Shown here in pieces: positions 1-6,434 of a stretch of 6,917 bases of DNA. Positions within the stretch are counted from its first letter, which is position 1. Every line of letters begins with the position of its first letter. Under the pieces are notes generated by a model that saw only the letters and a program-made list of their open reading frames with translations, searched no databases and was not told the DNA's origin. The stretch is from the NCBI GenBank assembly GCA_009776905.1, contig WRMX01000103.1, forward strand, positions 1 through 6,917, in the 5' to 3' direction. Both the position numbers and the translations under genes were made by a program. The DNA comes from Oscillospiraceae bacterium (GTDB taxonomy: Bacteria; Bacillota; Clostridia; Oscillospirales; Oscillospiraceae).

Positions 1-127
1 TCATCGGTTAAATACCAATGGGTATTCGCCCTCTTCGCGCCTTGTCTTGCGAAAAAACCCAGCGCGATTTTGGTCCAGTTATTTGAAATGCGAAGCACTA
101 GGCGGGTGGTTGTAACTATGGCATGAT
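1..127. other. Left-edge intergenic segment with inverted repeats, possibly part of a dispersed repeat
   Basis: Two perfect six-base inverted repeats are present: AATACC at 11-16 with GGTATT at 21-26 (four-base loop), and TCGCGC at 35-40 with GCGCGA at 62-67 (21-base loop that holds an A6 run). On the plus strand one frame is open from the edge to a TGA at 124-126 and a second is open to a TAA at 110-112. Neither has a visible start or a recognisable product. The segment may be a non-coding repeat or, less likely, the 3' end of a convergent gene finishing one base from the kinase stop. No standard terminator for the kinase gene is seen. Confidence 0.35.
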
Positions 128-3100
128 CTACGGCTCCTCGGGATCAGGCGGTGGATAAACCGGGTCAATAATTACTTCTGCCAAGACTTCCACATTAAAC
201 GTCGCCGTCCTTGTGACGCCGCCCTCAGCATACGAGACTGTTATAGTCTTTGTTCCCGGAGTTGAACTATTGAACCCGCTGAAAGAGCATGAAGATGGAG
301 GTATGCTCTTCGTCGAGCCGTCACTGTATGTTGCGTTGATCAACACCGTGCCTTGGTTGAAGGCTTCACCTTGATTGTACGTCGTCTTTGTCGTCCCAAC
401 GCTGAGGCCCGTCAGCGTGACATTCTGCGCGACCGTTACGTTGCAAATGCCGACTTTTGTGGAGTCTACGTTGCTCACCGCCGTGATCATCACCGTCCCG
501 GCCGCCCTCGCCGTCACAAGCCCGCCTGACGACACCGTTGCAATGCTCGTGTTGCTTGATGTCCAAGTGACCGTCTTGTCAGAGGCGTTCGTCGGAGACA
601 CCGTCGCCGTCAGCTGCCCCGTCTCGTTGATCTTCAACAAAAGGTTCGCAGGGGTCACCGCCACGCCGGTTATTGACGAGGTGTTGACGGTGACGGTGCA
701 TATGCCGACCTTCGTTTTGTCCGCATTGGCCGCGGCAGTGATGATCGTCTGCCCCGGCGACTTCGCCGTAACTACGCCGTCGGAAGACACAGTCGCCACG
801 CTCGTGTTGCTAGACGACCACATGACGCTCGTGTCCTTAGCGTCCGTGGGCAGCACCGTCGCCGTAATGGTCTCCGTTTCGTTGACATTGAGCGTGATCG
901 TATATGGCGACACCGTGACTCCCGTGATTGCCAGCGGATAAACCGTCACGGTGAATAACTGCCTTTGAGAATACCCGCCATATGTCACGTCGATGTAGAC
1001 CTGGATGGCTGATGATCCGTTGTTTACGAGCGCCGCGCCGTTCGCGGGATTCGTCGTGATGTCGCTCGAAACGACCTCTGTGGAGTTGTCGGCATATGTG
1101 ACCTTCAGCGACAGCCCGCTTATGCTCAGTGTCTCGCCCGCTGTGTATTCGCGCTTGGAAGGCATGGACGATACTTCAAGCCTTCTGATCGCTTTCTTCT
1201 CCACCGTCACATTGCAAGACCTTGATACATTGCCTGCAACCGCCGTCGCTGTGATCGACGCTGACCCCGGGCTATTGGCAGTGACGAGTCCGTTTGCATT
1301 CACGCTCGCTACGCTCGGGTCGCTCGATTCCCAGCGTATGGTTTTGTCCGTCGCATCTTGCGGCAGCACGGTCGCGTTGATCTGCTGCGAGCCGCCTTCC
1401 GACAGAGTCATATATGACGGCGACAGTGTTATGTCTGTCGGCAGCTTCGGGCCCGTGTCGCGCTTGCCAAGACTGATCGTCAATACGACCCTGTCTCCCT
1501 TGGCCACCGCAGAGCCTGCTGTCGGCGATTGCGAAATGACATTATCTGCTGCGACGTTGTCGTCATTATCTTCCCGATAATCGACATTCAGCCCAAGATT
1601 CCTGAGCGTATTCGTCGCCGAAGTTCTGCTTTGGTTGCGGACATCGGGGATTGTGACCGTTTCCTTGCCCTTGCTGATGGTCAAGGTCACTGTGTCTCCT
1701 TTTTTAGCCGATGCGCCCGCTGCCGGCGATTGCGTTACGACGCTTCCTGCCGGAACGGAATCGCTGAACACCTCCGTGTTGCTGACGCTCACGTTGAGCC
1801 CCGCGTTCCTTATGGTGCTCTCTGCAGACGAGCGCGTCCTGTTGACGACGTTCGGCACAGATATCGGCGCGGGGCCGTCGCTCACATTGATGACGACCGT
1901 CGAGCCCTTTGCTTGCGTCGTGTTTGCGGCGGGGTTTTGCGAGATTACGTAGTCTTTTGCAACATTATCATTATATGTCCTGTTTACGTTGACTTTGAAC
2001 TCCCGATCAGCGAGCGTGTTTCTCGCGTCTGTCTCGCTCTGCCCCCTAACGTTCGGCACGACCGCCGTGTTTTGCGAGTTGCCGCTTCCGCTGCTGACGA
2101 CGATGCCCACTTCCGTCCCTCTACTGACTTCCGTGTTCGCGGCTATGCTCTGGCTTATGACCATGCCCTCGGCGACTGTCGTGCTCTCTGCGCGGCTGGA
2201 TGCCACAACTAATCCGAGATTCTGCAGTGCATTGCGGGCATCAGCTTCGCTCATCCCTATAACTGGGGGCATCTGAAACTTCTCGCTTCCACCGCTCACA
2301 TATAATGTGACCGTGTCTCCGGGGCCGACCATCGTATCCTTGAGCGGATCCTGCTCGGCGACGACGCCGCTTGCGACTGTTGTATCACCCTGATATTCCT
2401 CCACTTCGACTTTCAGCCCCATAGATGCCAGCTTGATGCTCGCATTCGTTTCGGTCATATATACGACATCAGGGACTCTGATCTGCTGAATGCCGAGGGA
2501 CACCGTCAGCTCGATCGTTTCTCCGCTCATCATGCTAGTGCCCGCAGCGACGCTCTGTTCCATGACAATATTTTCATCATATATGCCGCTATACTCGCTT
2601 GATGATATTCTCACGACGAACCCCGCATTCCTTGCCGCCTGCATCGCATCTTCATAACTAAGCCCGACCAGTTTCGGCACCGTGCTCATCACCTGCTCAA
2701 TATCCGCGCCTAGTGACACCATGAGCGTGATGCTCGCGCCAAGCTCGTACTCTTCATTGCCCGCGACGCTTTGTGACACCACGGAGTCCTTTGCGATGAA
2801 CTGGCTCTCAACATAGTCTATCTGCACGTCAAATCCGAGATCTTCCAAGATCTGCCTCGCATCGTTTATATCCCATCCTTCCACATTGGGGACAGTCCTG
2901 GTCTCTGCGCCTCCGCTGACGACGATGTCGATGGTCGTGTTTTTATATACGACCGATCCTGCGCTGATCGCCTGCGTCAACACCCTGTTTACGGGGATGT
3001 CGCTGGAGTATTCCTTGCCGACGATTGATTGCCACAAGAGGACTTCGGACAGCCGCTGCTCGGCTTCATCTATCTCATTATTGATGATCGATGGCACAAG

Positions 3101-4261
3101 GCTCATATCTTCCGGTATCTGCGCCATTGCAGGCAGGGCGGGCTCAAACTTTATTACCCCCGCCGCGAACAGCGCCCCGATGACGACGACCGCCAACATT
3201 GCCGTCATCGTCGCGATCTTTGCCCATATCGGCCATTTGAGCACGTCGATTTTGCCGATTCTGCCTTGGCGCCTTGCGATGTCCCCCTCTCCCGAGAGTT
3301 CGATTTCCAGCGAGGCCATGTCCGGGGTTCTGTCCTCAATACGGACATTGAGCGCGTTTAGTATTGCTGTTTCCTGGTCGTCCGTAATGTCTTTATAATA
3401 CGCGGAAAGCGGCCTCAAGACGTCCTTCCGCTTGCTTTCAAAATATGCGCGCCGTTCCAAGGCATCCGGAGGCACGGCGCCTGTTATCATGCGGTATAAT
3501 GTCGCGCCGACTGCGTAAACATCGGTATACGGGCCTTGGTCGCCCTTGCTACGATATTGTTCTTCGGGCGAATATCCGGGTTTTATTATTACAGTCAGGC
3601 TTCGGCTGAGGGATGTCGTTGCGAACCTCGCCGCTCCAAAGTCGATCAGCTTGGCTTGCCCGTCCGATGTCAGAAAAATATTGTCAGGCGCGATGTCCCT
3701 GTGGATGATTCCCAGCTCATGCACTGCCCGCAACGATTTCACGACGGGCATCAGCAATTCGATGGCTTCGGCGGGCGGTATGGTCCCCCTGCGTTTGAGG
3801 CACTCCGCCAGCGTTTCGCCCTCGAGGCACTCCATTACGATATATGCTGTGTTGTTGTCTGCGAAGCTGTCAAATATTCTGACGATGCCGTCGAGGCTGT
3901 GGAACTTTGCGAGCCGTTGCGCTTCGTCCACAAACTTTCTCAGCCCTTCAACATATTGTTCGGCTTTGTCCCCGTTGAACACAGTCACCTGTGTCTGGCC
4001 GGGAATACGCGTCGAAAACTCGCTGGGCAGATATTCTTTTATCGCCACTTTTTGTTCCAGGAGAGCGTCCCATCCGATATATGTGACGCCGAAGCCGCCG
4101 AATCCCAGCACTTTCCCGACGATATATCGTCCTTGCAATATGTTGCCCGGTTCCATGTGCAGGACTTCAGTTGCTTTTGCGCCCTCTTGGAATCCGCATA
4201 ACGGGCATATATTAAATTCTTCGCTGTAGGATTCCATACATCCTAAACATAATTTTGACAT
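128..4261 (-). CDS. Receptor Ser/Thr protein kinase with eight PASTA and five Ig-like domains (PrkC/PknB-like)
   Basis: A 1377-residue protein ending in TAG. Order: zinc ribbon (Cys 5, 8, 19, 22); kinase domain at about 45-318 with LGFGGFG at 52-58, ATP lysine K75, E113, HRDIAPDN at 187-194, DFG at 207-209 and KPGYSPEEQY; transmembrane helix at about 349-370; eight PASTA-type repeats (386-934); five bacterial Ig-like domains (about 941-1362); and a proline-rich acidic tail (PVYPPPDPEEP). PASTA kinases sense peptidoglycan fragments or lipid II and control wall growth, division or spore germination; that role is transferred from the family. Well-known members have about 3-5 PASTA repeats, and B. 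subtilis PrkC adds one Ig-like domain, so this roughly 1000-residue ectodomain is very long. No LPXTG sorting signal is present. The ATG at 4261 has AGGAGG eight bases upstream; an in-frame TTG at 4288 would add nine residues and is less likely. The catalytic-loop lysine of HRDLKPEN is replaced by Ala. It is last in the apparent operon, 109 bases after the other kinase. Confidence 0.93.
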   Translation of the reverse strand: MSKLCLGCMESYSEEFNICPLCGFQEGAKATEVLHMEPGNILQGRYIVGKVLGFGGFGVTYIGWDALLEQKVAIKEYLPSEFSTRIPGQTQVTVFNGDKAEQYVEGLRKFVDEAQRLAKFHSLDGIVRIFDSFADNNTAYIVMECLEGETLAECLKRRGTIPPAEAIELLMPVVKSLRAVHELGIIHRDIAPDNIFLTSDGQAKLIDFGAARFATTSLSRSLTVIIKPGYSPEEQYRSKGDQGPYTDVYAVGATLYRMITGAVPPDALERRAYFESKRKDVLRPLSAYYKDITDDQETAILNALNVRIEDRTPDMASLEIELSGEGDIARRQGRIGKIDVLKWPIWAKIATMTAMLAVVVIGALFAAGVIKFEPALPAMAQIPEDMSLVPSIINNEIDEAEQRLSEVLLWQSIVGKEYSSDIPVNRVLTQAISAGSVVYKNTTIDIVVSGGAETRTVPNVEGWDINDARQILEDLGFDVQIDYVESQFIAKDSVVSQSVAGNEEYELGASITLMVSLGADIEQVMSTVPKLVGLSYEDAMQAARNAGFVVRISSSEYSGIYDENIVMEQSVAAGTSMMSGETIELTVSLGIQQIRVPDVVYMTETNASIKLASMGLKVEVEEYQGDTTVASGVVAEQDPLKDTMVGPGDTVTLYVSGGSEKFQMPPVIGMSEADARNALQNLGLVVASSRAESTTVAEGMVISQSIAANTEVSRGTEVGIVVSSGSGNSQNTAVVPNVRGQSETDARNTLADREFKVNVNRTYNDNVAKDYVISQNPAANTTQAKGSTVVINVSDGPAPISVPNVVNRTRSSAESTIRNAGLNVSVSNTEVFSDSVPAGSVVTQSPAAGASAKKGDTVTLTISKGKETVTIPDVRNQSRTSATNTLRNLGLNVDYREDNDDNVAADNVISQSPTAGSAVAKGDRVVLTISLGKRDTGPKLPTDITLSPSYMTLSEGGSQQINATVLPQDATDKTIRWESSDPSVASVNANGLVTANSPGSASITATAVAGNVSRSCNVTVEKKAIRRLEVSSMPSKREYTAGETLSISGLSLKVTYADNSTEVVSSDITTNPANGAALVNNGSSAIQVYIDVTYGGYSQRQLFTVTVYPLAITGVTVSPYTITLNVNETETITATVLPTDAKDTSVMWSSSNTSVATVSSDGVVTAKSPGQTIITAAANADKTKVGICTVTVNTSSITGVAVTPANLLLKINETGQLTATVSPTNASDKTVTWTSSNTSIATVSSGGLVTARAAGTVMITAVSNVDSTKVGICNVTVAQNVTLTGLSVGTTKTTYNQGEAFNQGTVLINATYSDGSTKSIPPSSCSFSGFNSSTPGTKTITVSYAEGGVTRTATFNVEVLAEVIIDPVYPPPDPEEP
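176..1441 (-). repeat. Array of five bacterial Ig-like domains inside the large kinase gene
   Basis: Five Ig-like domains follow the PASTA array at about residues 941-1023, 1024-1109, 1110-1194, 1195-1279 and 1280-1362. Numbers 1, 3 and 4 are of the BIG2 type (LSPSYMTLSEGGSQQINATV, WSSSNTSVATVSSDGVVTAK, then a CxVTV final strand). Numbers 2 and 5 look like the group 3 type (KREYTAGETLSISGLSLKVTY; TTYNQGEAFNQGTVLINATY), whose mark is a Y-x-x-G-E start and a Y-x-D-x-S-T hairpin. Such domains usually act as stalks or adhesive modules on the cell surface. The BIG2 calls are strong; the group 3 assignment is moderate. Confidence 0.82.
425..934 (-). repeat. Tandem BIG2 duplication with an exact 255-base period
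   Basis: Two neighbouring BIG2 domains (residues 1110-1194 and 1195-1279) are each 85 residues long and more than half identical by eye. They share ITGV at the start, the WxSSNTSxATVSSxGxVTA core and KVGICxVTV at the end. The exact in-frame length points to unequal crossing-over within the gene. Confidence 0.75.
1460..3106 (-). repeat. Array of eight PASTA repeats inside the large kinase gene
   Basis: Repeats start at about protein residues 386, 455, 526, 594, 662, 733, 800 and 869, so the period is 67-71 residues (about 207 bases). Each has the PASTA pattern: VPxVxGxSxxxAxxxLxxxGL near the start, then a V(I/V)xQSPAAG-like core and a closing KGxxVxLxVSxG strand. Repeat 1 is the most divergent (VPSIINNEIDEAEQRL opening, LTQAISAG core). 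Repeats 6-8 fit the consensus best. The copies differ enough to suggest old duplications rather than recent expansion. Confidence 0.88.
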
Positions 4262-4269
4262 TACAGAGT

Positions 4270-4275
4270 CCTCCT
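4270..4275 (-). promoter_or_regulatory. Ribosome binding site of the PASTA/Ig kinase
   Basis: The minus strand reads AGGAGG, a perfect Shine-Dalgarno sequence, with eight bases before the ATG at 4261. This fixes the start of the downstream kinase and rules against the TTG start at 4288, because the site would then lie inside the coding region. Confidence 0.85.
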
Positions 4276-4316
4276 GATCAATTAACAACTATGCGCGTGT
4301 GAGCAGGTGCGGTGGT

Positions 4317-4345
4317 GAAGATTCTTCGCTGCGCTCAGAATGATA
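4317..4345. repeat. Near-palindromic intergenic element between the two kinase genes
   Basis: The 109-base gap 4262-4370 holds this element. ATTCT at 4321-4325 pairs with AGAAT at 4337-4341 and GC at 4328-4329 pairs with GC at 4333-4334, with a two-base mismatch between the stems and a three-base loop. The motif (CATTCTGAGCG then AGCGAAGAAT on the minus strand) resembles a short dispersed intergenic repeat I have seen next to genes of many bacteria; that is recollection, not a search result. No T-run follows it on the minus strand, so it is not an ordinary terminator. A GC-rich tract lies at 4353-4366. No convincing promoter was found in the gap. Confidence 0.5.
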
Positions 4346-4370
4346 CGGATTGGGGCGGGCGCGGGCTTTT

Positions 4371-6344
4371 TTAGCGAGTGGTGGGGAAGCTGTAGTTCTC
4401 TATATTCACGAAAAACCCATTGAAATCATTATAAATATTGCTATAAAGATCGAGCGTGTTGCTGTTGATCGGGAGCGCTTGGCTCCTGTTCCTTATATAA
4501 ATGAACTCCTGCGCATAATCGCTCAGCATGAACAATATGAGCTTCTCGGCAGCGTATTTTTGGTCGCTCGAGCAAAGCCCTATGCTCCATAAGTTGCGAA
4601 ACTCGCCCATCACATAATCGCTGTCCACGCGCAGTAGCTTATACCTGCCCGGCATCGCTTCCTGGATGTCAAAGTACTCCGTCGCGTCTGAAAAATAGAC
4701 TTCCGCGCCTCCGGTCGTGAATACTGTTTTCGCATCCGCTTCAACCATATACGCAGCGTTCTCGTATGCAGCCAAAAATGCCTGCAAATCCGAATTATTC
4801 AGGACAATTTCCTGCGCCGCCAAAGCGCTGATGTCTTGCACGCCGCTGTCCCCATAATCAATGAGCGTGGTGTTTATATATAGCACCGGCGCCGTGAAAC
4901 CGAGCGGCATCTGGTTCTTGTTCGGAAAATACGCAGCGTATCGATCATAAAAGTTGCATGGCTGCAGTTCTTTATATTGGCTGGTGTTGAGCTGCTTGAC
5001 GATGCTGCTCAAATCCGTCGTGTTCGCCAGCACAGCGCTGTTTATCCCTGTCGACTCAAAAAGCGTCGGCGCGGCTCCGTTTATGATCGCTTCGTTGATT
5101 TTTGCCGAGTATTCATCTTTTGGGAATGTTGTTATCGTTATACCCACATCAGGGTAATTTTTGACAAATTCATCTGTAATCGCCGCATATGCGGTGATTT
5201 TCGCTTCATCCATTTCCGCGTCGCCCGTCAGCGAATACCATATAGTTATATTTGCATTCGGCGCAGGGTCGGGCCTTATCGACAAATATAGCACGACCGC
5301 TGATATGATTATTATGAGCGCGGATGCCGTGACGGTGGATATCCTCCTGCGCTTCCTTATCTTTTTTTCCTTTGCGACAGGTAGGACCTTTTTTTCGTTA
5401 TTGAGCGCTTTTTCAAAGTCTGCAACCGATGTAAACCGCAAATGCTTGTCGATTGCCATCGCTTTCATAATTGTGTTGCTGATGTTTTCGGGGATGCTGC
5501 TGTCGAGCTCCATCGGCGAGGCTAGTGTGTCGGAGACTCTTCTGTTTGTCGATTCTTCCGGTTTCGTGCCTGTGATCATGACATAAAGCGTCGCGCCCAA
5601 TGCGTATATGTCTGTCCACGGGCCCTGGACGTTGACTCTTTCATATTGTTCGGGGGGCGCATATCCCGGTTTTAATATGATCGTCAGTTGCCGTTCTTCA
5701 TCGGCATAAAACCGCGCGGCGCCGAAGTCGATGAGCTTGATGAGCCCGTTCGTGCATAGGAAAATATTGTCAGGGCTGACGTCTCTATGGACAATGCCGA
5801 CGGCGTGTATGTCCCTGAGCGCTTCGCATACGTGCAATATGAGCGATATGCTGTTGGCAAGGTCTAGGCGGTTAGTTTTGAGGAACGCGCTCAACGTCGT
5901 TCCTTCGAGGTATTCCATGACGATATATGCCGTGTCGTTTTCTTCAAAAAAGTCAAAAACGTTGATTATGCTCTTATGCGAACTGAATTTTGCCATGCTT
6001 CTGGCTTCGTCGAGAAACCTTGTCATTCCGTGCCTGTATTCTTCGCGGCGGTTGCTGGTGAAGAGTATTACATCCATCGTCCCGGGAACCCTGTTGACAA
6101 GACCGCTCGGGTAGTATTCCTTGATAGCAAGCACCGTGCCGAGGCGTTGGTCCCATACTTTGTACGTGATGCCAAATCCGCCGAATCCGAGGACTTGTCC
6201 GACGATGTAGCGGCCATTGAGGACCGTGCCGGGGTATAGGTGATTCAGTTCCTTAGCGGGGGTGCCGTGCACATAGCCGCAATGGTGGCACACGCCATAG
6301 CTGTCGTCATATTGTTCAAAACAGTTTTCGCATCTAATTTGCAT
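4371..6344 (-). CDS. Receptor Ser/Thr protein kinase with solute-binding-protein ectodomain
   Basis: A 657-residue protein. A small zinc ribbon comes first (Cys 5, 8, 19, 22), then a Hanks-type kinase domain at about 46-314: glycine loop LGFGGFG at 52-58, ATP lysine K75, helix-C E113, HRDVSPDN at 186-193, DFG at 206-208 and KPGYAPPEQY ending the activation segment. A basic stretch (KEKKIRKRRR) precedes a transmembrane helix at about 338-356, placing the kinase inside and about 300 residues outside. The outside part resembles extracellular solute-binding proteins of the MalE-like family: ITIWYSLTG opens it, FVKNYPDVGITITTF follows, then PVLYINTTLID, and near the end FMLSDYAQEF with SQALPIN. 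At about 290 residues it is shorter than typical family members (often about 370 or more). It presumably binds a small solute and signals to the kinase; the ligand is unknown. ATG at 6344 was chosen over GTG at 6353 because it has a spaced ribosome site and aligns the cysteines with the paralogue downstream. Confidence 0.9.
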   Translation of the reverse strand: MQIRCENCFEQYDDSYGVCHHCGYVHGTPAKELNHLYPGTVLNGRYIVGQVLGFGGFGITYKVWDQRLGTVLAIKEYYPSGLVNRVPGTMDVILFTSNRREEYRHGMTRFLDEARSMAKFSSHKSIINVFDFFEENDTAYIVMEYLEGTTLSAFLKTNRLDLANSISLILHVCEALRDIHAVGIVHRDVSPDNIFLCTNGLIKLIDFGAARFYADEERQLTIILKPGYAPPEQYERVNVQGPWTDIYALGATLYVMITGTKPEESTNRRVSDTLASPMELDSSIPENISNTIMKAMAIDKHLRFTSVADFEKALNNEKKVLPVAKEKKIRKRRRISTVTASALIIIISAVVLYLSIRPDPAPNANITIWYSLTGDAEMDEAKITAYAAITDEFVKNYPDVGITITTFPKDEYSAKINEAIINGAAPTLFESTGINSAVLANTTDLSSIVKQLNTSQYKELQPCNFYDRYAAYFPNKNQMPLGFTAPVLYINTTLIDYGDSGVQDISALAAQEIVLNNSDLQAFLAAYENAAYMVEADAKTVFTTGGAEVYFSDATEYFDIQEAMPGRYKLLRVDSDYVMGEFRNLWSIGLCSSDQKYAAEKLILFMLSDYAQEFIYIRNRSQALPINSNTLDLYSNIYNDFNGFFVNIENYSFPTTR

Positions 6345-6352
6345 GCTGCTCA

Positions 6353-6360
6353 CTCTCTTC
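6353..6360 (-). promoter_or_regulatory. Weak ribosome binding site of the SBP-type kinase
   Basis: The minus strand reads GAAGAGAG followed by eight bases and ATG at 6344. It is only a partial match to AGGAGG, but its spacing suits the ATG. For the alternative GTG at 6353 the purine run would overlap or touch the start codon, so the ATG is preferred. Translation may be weaker than that of the downstream kinase. Confidence 0.5.
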
Positions 6361-6385
6361 GTTTAATTCAATAGGTATCCCCGGT

Positions 6386-6407
6386 GGGCCGATGCGGGCA
6401 TCGTCCC
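6386..6407 (-). promoter_or_regulatory. GC-rich stem-loop between the FHA gene and the first kinase gene
   Basis: CGATG at 6390-6394 pairs with CATCG at 6399-6403 around a four-base loop. After one mismatch, GGG at 6386-6388 pairs with CCC at 6405-6407. On the transcribed strand no U-run follows, so a standard intrinsic terminator is unlikely. It ends about 40 bases before the kinase start and could tune read-through, mRNA processing or stability. The rest of the 90-base gap shows no clear -35/-10 pair. Confidence 0.4.
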
Positions 6408-6434
6408 CTGCGGGCGGGTGTTCAAATGGGTTAT

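Noticed and set aside
51..58. A6 run (T6 on the minus strand) as a terminator of the large kinase gene
   Set aside because: It sits in the loop of the TCGCGC/GCGCGA inverted repeat rather than after a stem, so the normal terminator layout is absent.
375..2276. Several long plus-strand open frames across the PASTA/Ig region
   Set aside because: They lie antisense to a gene with clear repeated protein domains, have low-complexity composition and no recognisable motif, and arise from the repeated coding pattern.
3536..4229. Plus-strand open frames opposite the kinase domain
   Set aside because: The minus strand carries all Hanks kinase motifs here; the antisense products show no domain and no credible ribosome site.
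4351..4370. GC-rich tract followed by T-run on the plus strand as a terminator
   Set aside because: The G-rich tract has no complementary C-rich arm, so no stem forms, and no plus-strand gene ends there.
4350..4592. Small plus-strand frame of 80 codons over the end of the SBP kinase gene
   Set aside because: It overlaps the conserved C-terminal part of the solute-binding domain on the other strand and has no family resemblance.
6386..6418. Possible G-quadruplex on the plus strand
   Set aside because: Four GGG runs exist, but one loop is 13 bases long and two of the flanking segments are better explained by the CGATG/CATCG hairpin.
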